A stretch of DNA of 64,000 bases from Roseibium sp. Sym1 (GTDB lineage Bacteria; Pseudomonadota; Alphaproteobacteria; Rhizobiales; Stappiaceae): the NCBI RefSeq assembly GCF_027359675.1, contig NZ_CP114786.1, positions 3,942,501-4,006,500 on the forward strand. The letters are read 5' to 3'. The position numbers and the translations under genes were made by a program. Below the pieces are notes generated by a model, which was not told where the DNA came from, did no database searches, and was given only the letters and a program-made list of their open reading frames with translations. Shown piece by piece: positions 7,820 to 16,920 of the stretch. Every line of letters begins with the position of its first letter. Positions within the stretch are counted from its first letter, which is position 1.

Positions 7820-8829
7820 GGTGCGCCGAACTCGGCGGACACCTTGTCGACGATCGCTTCCATGCCGTAGCGGACCGGATCGGTTGCCGGCAGGCCGTGT
7901 TTCTCGCCAACCTTGGCCAGGTAGGCCAGCGCCTCGTCATCATCGAGCGCGGTCGTGTTGACGGCAATACCGACGCAGCGGATGTCCGGATTGGTGAGCT
8001 TGCCGCACTGGATGGTCATGTCGATCACCTGCTGGATCGTCGGCAGGGGCGTTTCCACACCGCGCATTTTCGTGCGGGTCGGCTCGTGGCAAACGATGAA
8101 GCCATCCGGCTGCGAGCCGTGCAGGAGACCCAGGGTGACACCGGCAAAGGACGGGTGGAACAGGGAGCCCTGACCCTCGACGATCTGCCAGTGATCGTCC
8201 TCCGTTGCCGGAGACAGCCACTCCGCTGCGCCGGAGATGAAATCGGCGACCACCGCATCCAGCGCGACACCGCGCCCGGAAATGAACACGCCGGTCTGGC
8301 CGGTTGCGCAGAAGGAGCTCTTGTAGCCGCGTTCGTTCATGGCCTTGTCCATGGCAAGCGCGGTGTATTTCTTGCCGACGGAACAATCGGTCCCAACGGC
8401 CAGAATGCGCTTGCCCGGCCGTTTCGTGCCCTTTCCGGTGGCAAAGGTCTCATTGTTGTGGCGCACATCATGCAGCTGGCGGCCGTTGCTCTCCGCCGCG
8501 TCCCTGATGGCGGGAATGCTGGCCAGGCGGACATGCAGGCCGGAGGCGACATCCATGCCCGCATTGAGAGCCTCGACGACCGAGTCGACCCAGTGCTCGG
8601 GAAGGCGTCCGCCGGCATTGACCGCACCGATGATAAAGGTCTTCGCGCCGGCGGCGGCACCTTCGGCGATCGACAGGTCTTCCAGTCCGGTATCGGCGGC
8701 GCAGCCGTCCAGGCGGACCTGGCCCAGGCACCAGTCCTTGCGCCAGTCGACAATGCCGATGGCGGTCTTGGCCGCCAGGGCATCGGGAACATCACCGAGA
8801 AACAACAGGTAGGGGTGGGCAATTTCCAT
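7816..8829 (-). CDS. dgcN: D-glutamate N-acetyltransferase DgcN (DUF1611 family)
   Basis: A DUF1611 protein of 337 residues with a P-loop-like GTDCSVGKK at 146-154. Established knowledge: DgcN acetylates D-glutamate and is found next to DgcA in marine Proteobacteria, forming a D-Glu catabolic route. The ATG at 8829 is chosen because the family N-terminus starts there and TGAAAG lies upstream; an in-frame ATG at 8871 would add 14 unlikely residues. It is the first gene of a two-gene operon and diverges from the lipid ABC transporter; the 120-bp gap holds both promoters. Confidence 0.85.
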   Translation of the reverse strand: MEIAHPYLLFLGDVPDALAAKTAIGIVDWRKDWCLGQVRLDGCAADTGLEDLSIAEGAAAGAKTFIIGAVNAGGRLPEHWVDSVVEALNAGMDVASGLHVRLASIPAIRDAAESNGRQLHDVRHNNETFATGKGTKRPGKRILAVGTDCSVGKKYTALAMDKAMNERGYKSSFCATGQTGVFISGRGVALDAVVADFISGAAEWLSPATEDDHWQIVEGQGSLFHPSFAGVTLGLLHGSQPDGFIVCHEPTRTKMRGVETPLPTIQQVIDMTIQCGKLTNPDIRCVGIAVNTTALDDDEALAYLAKVGEKHGLPATDPVRYGMEAIVDKVSAEFGAP

Positions 8830-8952
8830 GGTAAATCTTTCAGGTAGCTTCCGGTTTCGAACCAGAATCATGCTTAATCACGGTTGGTATTGACCTTCTC
8901 CATCAGGTATACGGGGGATGAGGAACCAGCGGCAAGAGGGCAGCCAGCCGGA

Positions 8953-10101
8953 ATGGCATTCTTGGAGAAAAACACGGCACCGTCGATTGGTCTGGAAGCA
9001 GACGGTCCTGACAGGCAGTTCCTGTCCCTTGCCGGTGACTGGACAGTGAGCACCATCGGCGAGGCCGAAAAGGACCTGTCCGGCCTGGAGGTTGCCCCGG
9101 AACGCCTGACCTGCATCGATATCTCGAAAATTGAGCATCTGGACACCAGCGGCGCCTGGCTTATTCACCGGACGCGGGGACGCCTGGAATTCGAAGGCCG
9201 CAAGGTCGGTCTGGCCGGTGTCACGCCGGTGCGCCAGTCCCTTTTCGACGAGATCGAGAACCATCACCCGCCCAGCTGGAAGCCGGAGCATTCCGGTTTT
9301 TCCATTGCGGGCTTTCTGGAAGCGACCGGCCGGCAAGTGGTGGATGCCGGCAAGGACGCCACCGCGATGCTGCACATCCTGGGCTCTCTGGGACTTGTCC
9401 TGTCGACGGTGCTGTTGCAGCCAAAGCGCCTGCGCAGCATTTCCATCGCGGTGCAGTTCGATCGCAGCTGCATCGGCGCGGTGCCGATCGTCGCCCTGAT
9501 GAGCTTCCTGATCGGCGCGATCATCTCCCAGCAGGGCGGCTTCTATCTCAGGCAGTTCGGCGCTGACATCTTCGTGGTCGATCTCGCAGGCATCCTTGTC
9601 CTGCGCGAAATCGGCGTCATCCTGACGGCCATCATGGTCGCGGGCCGGTCGGGGTCGGCATTCACGGCGGAACTGGGGTCCATGCGCATGCAGGAGGAAG
9701 TCGACGCCTTGCACGTGATCGGCCTGAGCGTGACGGAAGTGCTGGTGCTGCCGCGGATCCTGGCGCTGATGATCGCGCTGCCGATCCTGACCTTCATTTC
9801 CGACATTGCGGCGCTGTTCGGATCCGGCCTGGTTACCTGGGCCTACCTGGATATTCCCCCGGCGGCCTTTCTCACCCAGTTGCAGGCCGCGATCACGATC
9901 GAGACATTGGTGGTCGGGCTGGTAAAAGCGCCGTTCATGGCGCTCATCGTGGGCCTGATCGCCTGTGTCGAGGGCCTGAAAGTTGAGGGCTCCTCGGAGT
10001 CGCTCGGCCGGCACACGACCATGTCCGTGGTCAAGGCGATCTTCCTGGTGATTGTCGTTGACGGCTTTTTTGCCATGTTCTTCGCTGCGATTGGAGTTTG
10101 A
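8953..10101 (+). CDS. MlaE-family lipid ABC transporter permease with N-terminal STAS domain
   Basis: The inner-membrane permease of an MCE/Mla-type lipid transporter. Residues about 15-100 form a soluble STAS-like domain (LSLAGDWTV, then IDISKIEHLDTSGAWL), a fusion common in alphaproteobacteria. The MlaE domain follows with about five membrane segments and the conserved AGRSGSAFTAELG motif with MRMQEEVDAL. ATG 8953 is chosen; an in-frame TTG at 8884 would extend it but lacks a better ribosome site. It is first of a four-gene operon with the ATPase, MCE protein and lipoprotein. The complex probably moves phospholipids between inner and outer membranes; direction is not known. Confidence 0.88.
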   Translation: MAFLEKNTAPSIGLEADGPDRQFLSLAGDWTVSTIGEAEKDLSGLEVAPERLTCIDISKIEHLDTSGAWLIHRTRGRLEFEGRKVGLAGVTPVRQSLFDEIENHHPPSWKPEHSGFSIAGFLEATGRQVVDAGKDATAMLHILGSLGLVLSTVLLQPKRLRSISIAVQFDRSCIGAVPIVALMSFLIGAIISQQGGFYLRQFGADIFVVDLAGILVLREIGVILTAIMVAGRSGSAFTAELGSMRMQEEVDALHVIGLSVTEVLVLPRILALMIALPILTFISDIAALFGSGLVTWAYLDIPPAAFLTQLQAAITIETLVVGLVKAPFMALIVGLIACVEGLKVEGSSESLGRHTTMSVVKAIFLVIVVDGFFAMFFAAIGV

Positions 10102-10109
10102 GCCATCCG

Positions 10110-10919
10110 ATGACAGAAAGCTCCGCGACACAACCCGACGCCGCGCCCCTGGCGACCGGTGATGATGCGGGACATGTGCTTTCCGTGCGAAATGTCACGG
10201 TCGGTTTCGGTTCGAAGATCATTCTGCAGGATCTGGACCTCGACGTGCGCCGCGGCGAGGTGCTGGGGTTCGTTGGCGGGTCCGGCACCGGCAAATCCGT
10301 GCTGATGCGCGCCATTCTCGGCCTGACGCCCAAGCGCGCCGGCTTCATCTCCGTCTTCGGGCACGACATGTCCACGGCGAACCAGAAGGAACGCAAGGCG
10401 ATCGAGCGCCGCTGGGGGGTCCTCTTCCAGCAGGGCGCCTTGTTCTCGTCCCTGACGGTCAAGCAGAACATCCAGGTGCCGATGCGCGAGCACCTGAAGC
10501 TGTCACCGCAATTGATGGATGAACTGGCAAGCCTGAAACTGGAGCTGGTGGGTCTGCCCCAGGATGCCGCGGACAAGCTGCCCTCGGAGCTTTCCGGTGG
10601 CATGGTCAAGCGGGCCAGTTTGGCCCGCGCCCTTGCGCTCGATCCGGATTTGGTGTTTCTGGATGAGCCGACATCCGGTCTCGATCCGATCGGGGCGGCT
10701 GCATTTGATTCGCTGATTGCAAACCTGAGTTCGACTCTCGGATTGACCGTTTATATGGTCACACATGACCTCGACAGCCTGCATTCCATTTGCGATCGCA
10801 TAGCTGTTCTTGGGAAAAAGCATGTTCTGGCGATTGGAACACTGGACGACATGATGAAAAACGACGATCCCTGGATCAAGTCATACTTCCGCGGAGAGCG
10901 GGCGTTGCGTCGAGCATAG
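10110..10919 (+). CDS. MlaF-like ABC transporter ATPase
   Basis: Cytoplasmic ATPase of the lipid transporter, 269 residues. Walker A GGSGTGKS, signature LSGGM, Walker B LVFLDEPTSGLDP and the H-loop VTHD are all present and in order. The ATG is 8 bp after the permease stop codon, and the MCE gene begins 10 bp after this stop, fitting a single operon. A 20-30 residue polar N-terminal extension precedes the ABC domain. It energises the MlaE-like permease dimer. Confidence 0.9.
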   Translation: MTESSATQPDAAPLATGDDAGHVLSVRNVTVGFGSKIILQDLDLDVRRGEVLGFVGGSGTGKSVLMRAILGLTPKRAGFISVFGHDMSTANQKERKAIERRWGVLFQQGALFSSLTVKQNIQVPMREHLKLSPQLMDELASLKLELVGLPQDAADKLPSELSGGMVKRASLARALALDPDLVFLDEPTSGLDPIGAAAFDSLIANLSSTLGLTVYMVTHDLDSLHSICDRIAVLGKKHVLAIGTLDDMMKNDDPWIKSYFRGERALRRA

Positions 10920-10929
10920 GTTGGACTGA

Positions 10930-12924
10930 ATGGAAACCCGGGCGAACTACATTCTGATCGGCGCTTTCATGGTGGCCATCCTGGTCGGCGCGTTCGGATT
11001 TGTATATTGGCTCGCGGTGACCGCGGAATCGCGCCAGAACGTGGAATTGAAGATCCTCTATCCCGGGCCCGTGACCGGCTTGCCGGTCGGTGGGCAGGTA
11101 CTGTTCAACGGAATCAAGGTCGGTGACGTCAAGTCACTCGATTTCGCCCCCGATGACCCGACCAAGGTGGTCGCCACGGTGGGCATCAAGCCTTCCACCC
11201 CGCTGCGCGAGGACACCAAGGCAACCCTGAACTTTACCGGCTTGACGGGCGTTGCCTATGTGGACCTGACGGGCGGCACCTCCGATTCTCCGCTGCTGCT
11301 GGGGCATGACGACGGCAAGATACCGGTCATCGAGGCGGAGCGTTCCTTTTTCGACGATATTGTCGATGGCGCGCGGGATGTCCTGAAACGCGCCGATTCG
11401 ACCATGAAGACGGTCGATGACCTCCTCAAGGACAACAGTCCGGCGATCACCAAGATCATCGACAACGCGGAAACCTTTTCCGATGCGCTGGCCGCCAATT
11501 CCGATGGTGTGAAGGACTTCATGGCCAGCATCGGCAAGGCATCGGACGCGTTCTCCAGTCTGTCCGGCCGGCTGGAGAAGCTTGTCGACCAGGGAGAACG
11601 GCTGATGGCTGCGGTGCCGTCCGACAAGGTGACCGCAATCGTCGACGATTTCAGCCAGTTCTCCGAAAGTCTCGGCAAGGCCAGCAAGGACATCGACCTG
11701 TTGATGGCCGATGCGCAGAGCGCCGCCAAGGAACTGGAAACCTTCACCAAGAACCTCAACGAAGGCCTCGACAACGTGCACAAGATTGTCGAAGCGGTGA
11801 AGCCGGAAGACATCGAGAAGGTCATGGCGGGGGCCGCCGCGCTTGGCGAGGTTCTTGAAAAGCGGACAGGCGACATCGACACGCTGATCAGCTCCACCAG
11901 CCAGACCATGGAGAGTGTCAACCAGATCGTCGAAGTGATTCAGCAGCGCGAAGGAACCGTCGTCGAGATCCTGGAAGGCAGCCGTGACGTGGTTGCCAAG
12001 GTCGACACGATCATGAGCCGGGGCGTGGAAATCGCCGCCGCCATCGATCCGCTGCAAGTGGAGCAGGTGGTTGCTTCCGTCAGCACCTTTACCGAGGGCA
12101 TGAATGCCTCGTTGGTGCGCGTCGACGAAATCCTGGCGAGTGTCGACCCGGAGACCATCGGCAAGACCGTCGACAACGTTTCCAGTATCGTCGACAACTT
12201 CAACCAGCAACAGGGCCAGATCAACGAGATCATCGCCTCCACCAAGTCGACCGTGCAGAATTTCGAGGCGGTCTCGGCGACGGTTCGCGGGCAGGACGAC
12301 CGGATCGCGGCATTGATCACCGATGTGCAGGCCGCCGCGGAGCGCTTCGCGACCACGCTTGAAACCGCCAACGAGCTGATGCAGGCGGTCGACCCGGAAA
12401 AGGTTGCCAACATCGTCGGCTCGGTCGAGACGGCGGCTTCGGGCCTCGCCAATCCGGAAGACGGCATCCCGGCGATCCTGGAGAGCGCCCGCAAGGCGGC
12501 GGACAATGTCCAGGAGATGACGGCCAACCTGCAGCAGCGCACCCCGGATGTCGACCAGATCATTACCGATGCCAAGCAGATGACCGCGACGCTGAATTCC
12601 ACGTCCGTGCGTGTGGAAAGCCTGGTGGAGAAAGTCTCCACCATGGTGGACGGCGACGGCGAGGGCCTGATCAAGGAAGCGACGCTCGCCGCCCAGGCTA
12701 TCCGCAAGATCGCGGTGGCCTTCGAAAGCCGGGCGGATTCCATTGCCGGGGGCCTTTCCAAGTTCGCCACCCAGGGGTCGGCCGATTTCACGTCGGCACT
12801 GGGACAGGTCAACCGCACGCTGATCTCGATCCAGCGCGCGGCAGAGAGTTTCGAACGCAGTCCCAACCGTGTCATCTTCGGGGGCGAGGACGTGCCGACC
12901 TACCGGGGTGGGCGCCGGCGATGA
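10930..12924 (+). CDS. MCE-family (MlaD-like) lipid-binding protein with very long helical tail
   Basis: A 664-residue periplasmic protein with one N-terminal membrane anchor (about residues 7-28). A single MCE domain covers about 38-115 (VTGLPVGGQVLFNGIKVG, then LNFTGLTGVAYVDLTGG). The remaining ~540 residues are predicted helical/coiled coil rich in Ile, Val, Asp and Ser repeats. MCE proteins form hexameric rings that channel lipids, and long tails can form a tunnel or needle toward the outer membrane. Compared with E. coli MlaD (about 180 residues) it is much longer, more like single-MCE, long-helix proteins such as LetB/YebT relatives or mycobacterial Mce. It is co-transcribed with the permease and ATPase. 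Confidence 0.88.
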   Translation: METRANYILIGAFMVAILVGAFGFVYWLAVTAESRQNVELKILYPGPVTGLPVGGQVLFNGIKVGDVKSLDFAPDDPTKVVATVGIKPSTPLREDTKATLNFTGLTGVAYVDLTGGTSDSPLLLGHDDGKIPVIEAERSFFDDIVDGARDVLKRADSTMKTVDDLLKDNSPAITKIIDNAETFSDALAANSDGVKDFMASIGKASDAFSSLSGRLEKLVDQGERLMAAVPSDKVTAIVDDFSQFSESLGKASKDIDLLMADAQSAAKELETFTKNLNEGLDNVHKIVEAVKPEDIEKVMAGAAALGEVLEKRTGDIDTLISSTSQTMESVNQIVEVIQQREGTVVEILEGSRDVVAKVDTIMSRGVEIAAAIDPLQVEQVVASVSTFTEGMNASLVRVDEILASVDPETIGKTVDNVSSIVDNFNQQQGQINEIIASTKSTVQNFEAVSATVRGQDDRIAALITDVQAAAERFATTLETANELMQAVDPEKVANIVGSVETAASGLANPEDGIPAILESARKAADNVQEMTANLQQRTPDVDQIITDAKQMTATLNSTSVRVESLVEKVSTMVDGDGEGLIKEATLAAQAIRKIAVAFESRADSIAGGLSKFATQGSADFTSALGQVNRTLISIQRAAESFERSPNRVIFGGEDVPTYRGGRRR

Positions 12925-12951
12925 CAAAAGACACGTAGAAGGCAAGGACGC

Positions 12952-13557
12952 ATGACGAAGACAGGCACAGACATGACCCGCCGGGGCGTTCTCGGAGCGC
13001 TCGGGCTCGGCATGCTCGTCTCCGGTTGCGCGAGTTCCGCACCTTCGGCCTATTACAGCGTCCGCGCCGCCGATGCCGCCGGACTTGGCGGCAGGTCCAG
13101 CCGTGTCCAGGTCCTGGTTGCCGCTCCGCGGGCGTTGAAGGCACTCGACAGCAGCTATATCGCCGTCGTCGACAAGGGCCCCGTCTACAGCTACTTCCCG
13201 GACAGCGCCTGGGCCGACACGCTTCCCAACGTGGTTCAGCTGAAACTGGTCGAGACGCTGCAGAACACCGGCCGCCTGCGCGGCGTCGGCGTTCCGGGTG
13301 ACGGCCTCCTGATCGATTACCAGCTGCAGACCGAAATCCGGGCGTTCGAACTTCGGGTCGACGGCACCGACCGGGGGCTCGTGGAAATCTCCGCCCGCGT
13401 CGTCAACGATCGCAATGGCCGCACGGTGGCCACCAAGGTCTTCCGGGCCGAAACCCCGTCCGGCAGCACCGCGGTCGACAAGGCGGTGGAAGCCATGAAC
13501 GCCTCCGCGGACCGGGTCTTCGGCGAAATGGCAGCCTGGACACTGCGGAACGTGTGA
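12952..13557 (+). CDS. ABC-type transport auxiliary lipoprotein (PqiC-like)
   Basis: The signal sequence ends in the lipobox LVSGC (Cys at about residue 25), so the protein is a lipoprotein, probably of the outer membrane. The body matches the ABC_trans_aux/PqiC-like fold: ARRVQVL-type opening, then WADTLPNVVQLKLVETLQNTGRL and an IRAFEL strand. RBS AAGGA precedes the ATG by 3-4 bases. As the last gene of the MCE operon it would dock the MCE tube to the outer membrane. It ends 4 bp before the convergent MFS gene. Confidence 0.85.
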   Translation: MTKTGTDMTRRGVLGALGLGMLVSGCASSAPSAYYSVRAADAAGLGGRSSRVQVLVAAPRALKALDSSYIAVVDKGPVYSYFPDSAWADTLPNVVQLKLVETLQNTGRLRGVGVPGDGLLIDYQLQTEIRAFELRVDGTDRGLVEISARVVNDRNGRTVATKVFRAETPSGSTAVDKAVEAMNASADRVFGEMAAWTLRNV

Positions 13558-13561
13558 GGGC

Positions 13562-14836
13562 TCAGGTCCCGATCTTCACCGTCTCAGCCTCGACATGGAT
13601 TGCCCGTCCCGCGTACCAGCCGTTGACGGCAACGCCGAGGCCGAGCGCCACGAACAGGGCGGCGCTCCACTCGAAACTGCCTGTCCAGCCACGGATGAAG
13701 CCGACCACGAGCGGACCGATGGCGGCGAGCGTGTAGCCGACGCACTGGGCCATGCCGGAGAGCTGGGCGGCGGCATGCGGGTCCTTTGTTCTCAGCACGA
13801 TCACCGTGAGCGCAACCGCGATCAGGCCGCCCTGGCCGACCCCCTGCAGGATGGCCCAGATCCAGACGGTCGAGAGCGGTGCGAACTGCAGGCCCAGGAG
13901 AGCGACAACGGCGAGACCTGCGAGAACCACATTGATCAGCCGCTGGTCCCTGCCGCGCACCGCAATATGCGGGATGACCAGGCAGGAAGCCGCCTGGACC
14001 ATCACCGAGACGGACACGATCGCGCCGGCCGTGACGCCGTCGAGCCCGCGCGCCCGAAGGATCGGAACGAGCCAGCCGAAAACGCAATAGGCGAGCGCGG
14101 ACTGCAGGCCCATGAAGAGCGTCACGTTCCAGGCCAGCCTGTCACGCCACATGCCCCTGACGGCATAGCGGTCCCTTTTCGCGACGTTGCGTGTCGCCAG
14201 CACCTGGGGGAACCACAGCATGCCGACCAGCAGCGCGGGCAGGGCCCAGACCGCAAGGGCGGCGTTGACAGAACCGTCGAGGACCGACTGCAAGGGGATT
14301 GTCAGGCCGGCGCCGCCGGCAGCGCCCGCGCAAAGGGCCATTGTGTACCAGCCGGTCAGAAGCGCGGCCTTGTCGGGAAAGTCCCGTTTCACAAGACCCG
14401 GCAGCAGGACGTTGCCCACGGCGATACAGGCCCCGGCGAGGGCCGTGCCGAGAAAGAGCAGGGGGACGGAGCCGAACCCGCGCGCGCCGGTTCCGAGCGC
14501 GAGCAGGAAAGCGACGGCCAGCAGGGTGCGTTCCGTGCCGATCCAGCGCGCCAGGATCGGGGCAAGCGGCGAGAACAGGCCCATGCAGACAACCGGCAAG
14601 GTCGTCAGCAGGCTTGTCCCGGCGGCCGACAGGCCGAAACTTTCGGTTATCTCCGGCAGCAGCGCGGAGGCACTTGAAAAGACCGGGCGCAGATTGAAGG
14701 CAATCAGGACGAGACTTGCACCGAGCACGAAGCGGACAAGTGTGCCGGGCATCTGCACGGGTACGCTGACGGCGTCGGCCGCTTCCGCGTCGATCAGTTC
14801 GATGGAGCCCGGATCGATTTGTTCTGTTTCTCTCAT
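13562..14836 (-). CDS. MFS transporter, CynX/NimT-like
   Basis: A 424-residue carrier with about 12 membrane segments. Its FNLRPVFSS segment near residue 50 is characteristic of the CynX/NimT (cyanate / 2-nitroimidazole) branch of MFS. Substrate is unknown; the family name does not prove cyanate transport. The start codon overlaps the stop of the GntR regulator gene by ATGA, so regulator and transporter form one message, and the regulator operator at 15522-15540 should control both. Confidence 0.83.
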   Translation of the reverse strand: MRETEQIDPGSIELIDAEAADAVSVPVQMPGTLVRFVLGASLVLIAFNLRPVFSSASALLPEITESFGLSAAGTSLLTTLPVVCMGLFSPLAPILARWIGTERTLLAVAFLLALGTGARGFGSVPLLFLGTALAGACIAVGNVLLPGLVKRDFPDKAALLTGWYTMALCAGAAGGAGLTIPLQSVLDGSVNAALAVWALPALLVGMLWFPQVLATRNVAKRDRYAVRGMWRDRLAWNVTLFMGLQSALAYCVFGWLVPILRARGLDGVTAGAIVSVSVMVQAASCLVIPHIAVRGRDQRLINVVLAGLAVVALLGLQFAPLSTVWIWAILQGVGQGGLIAVALTVIVLRTKDPHAAAQLSGMAQCVGYTLAAIGPLVVGFIRGWTGSFEWSAALFVALGLGVAVNGWYAGRAIHVEAETVKIGT

Positions 14837-15516
14837 GAGCCGAGCAACCGTTCCAGATCCCGCAGAACCGGTGCCATGAAGTGGCGCACTGCGGCTTCTG
14901 CCCTGTCTGGGTCGCCGGTCTCGATGGCGTCGATGATCGACGCGTGTGCGGCCATGTCCGGTTCCTGCAGGTCCTTTCCCAGCGTCGCCTCGATGGTTTC
15001 GCTGATGAGCGTCGAGAAGAATGCGTACATGTCCGCGAGAACCTTGTTCCGGGAGGCGGCCACCACGGCCTGGTGAAAGGCGAAATCCCGGGCGACGAAA
15101 CCGGCCTTGTCGCTGCCGTCGTAATGGCCGCGCCTGTCGAGAAGGTCACGCAATTCCGCAATGACCGCCGGGGTCTGGCGCAGAGCCGCGAGCCTTGCCG
15201 CTTCCACGTCCAGCGCGAGGCGCGCCTCGAACTGGTCGCGCAGGCCGGCCCGCCGGGCCATGGTCAGCGGACGGGTCGCGTCCGCCGTCGACAGCACATA
15301 GGTTCCGGATCCCTGGCGTGTTTCCAGGTAGCCCTGGGAGACCAGGATGCGAACCGCTTCACGTACGGTTCCCCGGCTGATCGAGAGCTGCTGCGAAAGC
15401 TGCGCCTCATTGGGCAGTTTGTCGCCGACGGGCCAGCGGTTTGAGACGATCTCGTTCCGGATTGCTTCGGCAGCGCGGTCGGTGAGGCTGGTCTTGTTGA
15501 GGGATTGCATCGACAT
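14833..15516 (-). CDS. GntR-family regulator (FadR/FCD subfamily)
   Basis: 227 residues. A winged HTH of GntR type spans about 10-75 (LPNEAQLSQQLSISRGTVREAVRIL), followed by an all-helical FCD ligand domain (about 90-220) with metal-site-like Asp/His residues (FVARDFAFHQAVV). It probably represses its own operon with the CynX-like carrier when ligand is absent: a 19-bp perfect palindrome lies immediately before the start codon. ATG 15516 is used; ATG 15510 is in frame. The ligand is unknown. Confidence 0.87.
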   Translation of the reverse strand: MSMQSLNKTSLTDRAAEAIRNEIVSNRWPVGDKLPNEAQLSQQLSISRGTVREAVRILVSQGYLETRQGSGTYVLSTADATRPLTMARRAGLRDQFEARLALDVEAARLAALRQTPAVIAELRDLLDRRGHYDGSDKAGFVARDFAFHQAVVAASRNKVLADMYAFFSTLISETIEATLGKDLQEPDMAAHASIIDAIETGDPDRAEAAVRHFMAPVLRDLERLLGS

Positions 15517-15521
15517 ATCAC

Positions 15522-15540
15522 CAAGTCATCAGATGACTTG
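15522..15540. promoter_or_regulatory. Perfect palindrome, probable GntR operator
   Basis: CAAGTCATCAGATGACTTG is a perfect inverted repeat of 9-bp arms around one base, ending 5 bp before the GntR gene start. The GTCATC-A-GATGAC core looks like an FCD-type GntR site. Binding here would block the ribosome site or promoter, implying autorepression. Confidence 0.75.
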
Positions 15541-15608
15541 ATAATATAGCAGAAGCGGGCTGCCTTGTCCATGGCCGGTGATCGTGGGCGACAGCCGGAA
15601 ACTCCGCC

Positions 15609-16916
15609 CTACACCAGCAGCAGCGACAGGGCCGGAACCGCGATCAGAAGCGCGAGCCGCAGGATATCGGCCAGCCAGAAGGGCAGGATGCCGGCAAACA
15701 TGGTCCGGAGCGGCACGTCGGTCAGGACCGAGCGCAGCACGAAGACATTCAGGCCGATGGGCGGCGAGATCAGGCTGATCTCAGTCACCACCACGACGAC
15801 AATGCCGAACCAGATCAGCACCATCTCGGGGTCCGACAGGAGACCGGTGCCGAAGTCGAGCGAGGTCACCAGCGGGAAGAACACCGGCACGGTCAGGAGG
15901 ATCATGGAGAGGCTCTCCAGAACGGCGCCGAGCACCACGTAGATCAGCACCAGCACGAGAATGACCACATAGGCGTTGACGTCTAGCGACTGGACGAAGG
16001 CGAGCAGCGCGTCGGGAACCCCGGCATAGCTGATGAAATTGGAGAAGACCTCCGCGCCGATGATGATCGCGAAGATCATCGCGGTGGTGCGGGCGCAGTT
16101 GAGACCGGCGGTGTAAAGCTTCTCCCAGGTCAGGCCGCCGGAGACCAGCGCGATGAGGAGGGCGGCGGCAGCGCCGATGCCCGCGGCTTCGGTGGGCGTG
16201 AAGAAGCCGCCATAGATGCCGATCATGATGATGGCAAAGAGGCCGACCACGGCCAGGACGCCCCAGACATCCTTCTTTTCGAGCTGCAGGTCCTCCGCGT
16301 CCTGCGGGGCGAGGTCCGGTTTGAGGCGCACGGTGACATAGACGGCGCCGAGGTAGAACAGGACGCCGAGGAGGCCCGGAATGATGCCGGCGACGAACAG
16401 CTTGCCGATGTCGGCTTCGGTCAGAAGGCCGTAGATGATCAGGATGACGCTTGGCGGGATCAGGATGCCGAGCGTGCCGCCGGCCGCGATCGAACCGGTG
16501 GCGAGGCTGTCGGCATAACCCGCCTCGCGCATGGACGGCATCGCCACCTTGGACATGGTGGCGGCGGTGGCCAGCGACGAACCGCACACTGCGGAAAAGC
16601 CGCCGCAGGCGACAATCGACGCCATGGCAAGGCCGCCGCGCATCCTGTGCAGAAAGTGATGCGCGGTCGAGAACAGCGATTGGCTGACCCCGGAAATGGT
16701 CAGGAGATTGCCCATCAGGATGAACAGCGGGATCACCGAAAGGGTGAAGGACAGGCCGGTGTCGAACGCGGCATTGCCGAGCAGGTTCAGCGCCGCATTC
16801 CAGTTGCGCAGGGCGGCAAACCCGGCAGTGCCGACGATGATCATGGCGATGGCAATGGGCACGCGCACCAGCACGAGGGCGAACAGCGCGCCAAATCCGA
16901 TCAGAGCTTCAAGCAC
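15609..16916 (-). CDS. TRAP transporter large permease (DctM)
   Basis: About 435 residues with some 12 hydrophobic segments. It is the ion-coupled channel subunit of a TRAP transporter importing organic acids or related solutes. Family features include the AGGTLGILIPPSVILIIYG region and PTEAAGIGA. GTG 16916 is chosen because the family N-terminus (a hydrophobic helix) begins there and it falls 4 bp after the DctQ stop; the open frame upstream to 16997 overlaps dctQ. Last gene of the dctP-dctQ-dctM operon. Confidence 0.9.
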   Translation of the reverse strand: MLEALIGFGALFALVLVRVPIAIAMIIVGTAGFAALRNWNAALNLLGNAAFDTGLSFTLSVIPLFILMGNLLTISGVSQSLFSTAHHFLHRMRGGLAMASIVACGGFSAVCGSSLATAATMSKVAMPSMREAGYADSLATGSIAAGGTLGILIPPSVILIIYGLLTEADIGKLFVAGIIPGLLGVLFYLGAVYVTVRLKPDLAPQDAEDLQLEKKDVWGVLAVVGLFAIIMIGIYGGFFTPTEAAGIGAAAALLIALVSGGLTWEKLYTAGLNCARTTAMIFAIIIGAEVFSNFISYAGVPDALLAFVQSLDVNAYVVILVLVLIYVVLGAVLESLSMILLTVPVFFPLVTSLDFGTGLLSDPEMVLIWFGIVVVVVTEISLISPPIGLNVFVLRSVLTDVPLRTMFAGILPFWLADILRLALLIAVPALSLLLV

Positions 16917-16920
16917 GGGC

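Noticed and set aside
11134..12945. A 603-codon minus-strand frame opposite the MCE gene
   Set aside because: The plus-strand MCE gene has a clear domain and operon context. The antisense frame is His/Arg/Gly-biased shadow sequence.
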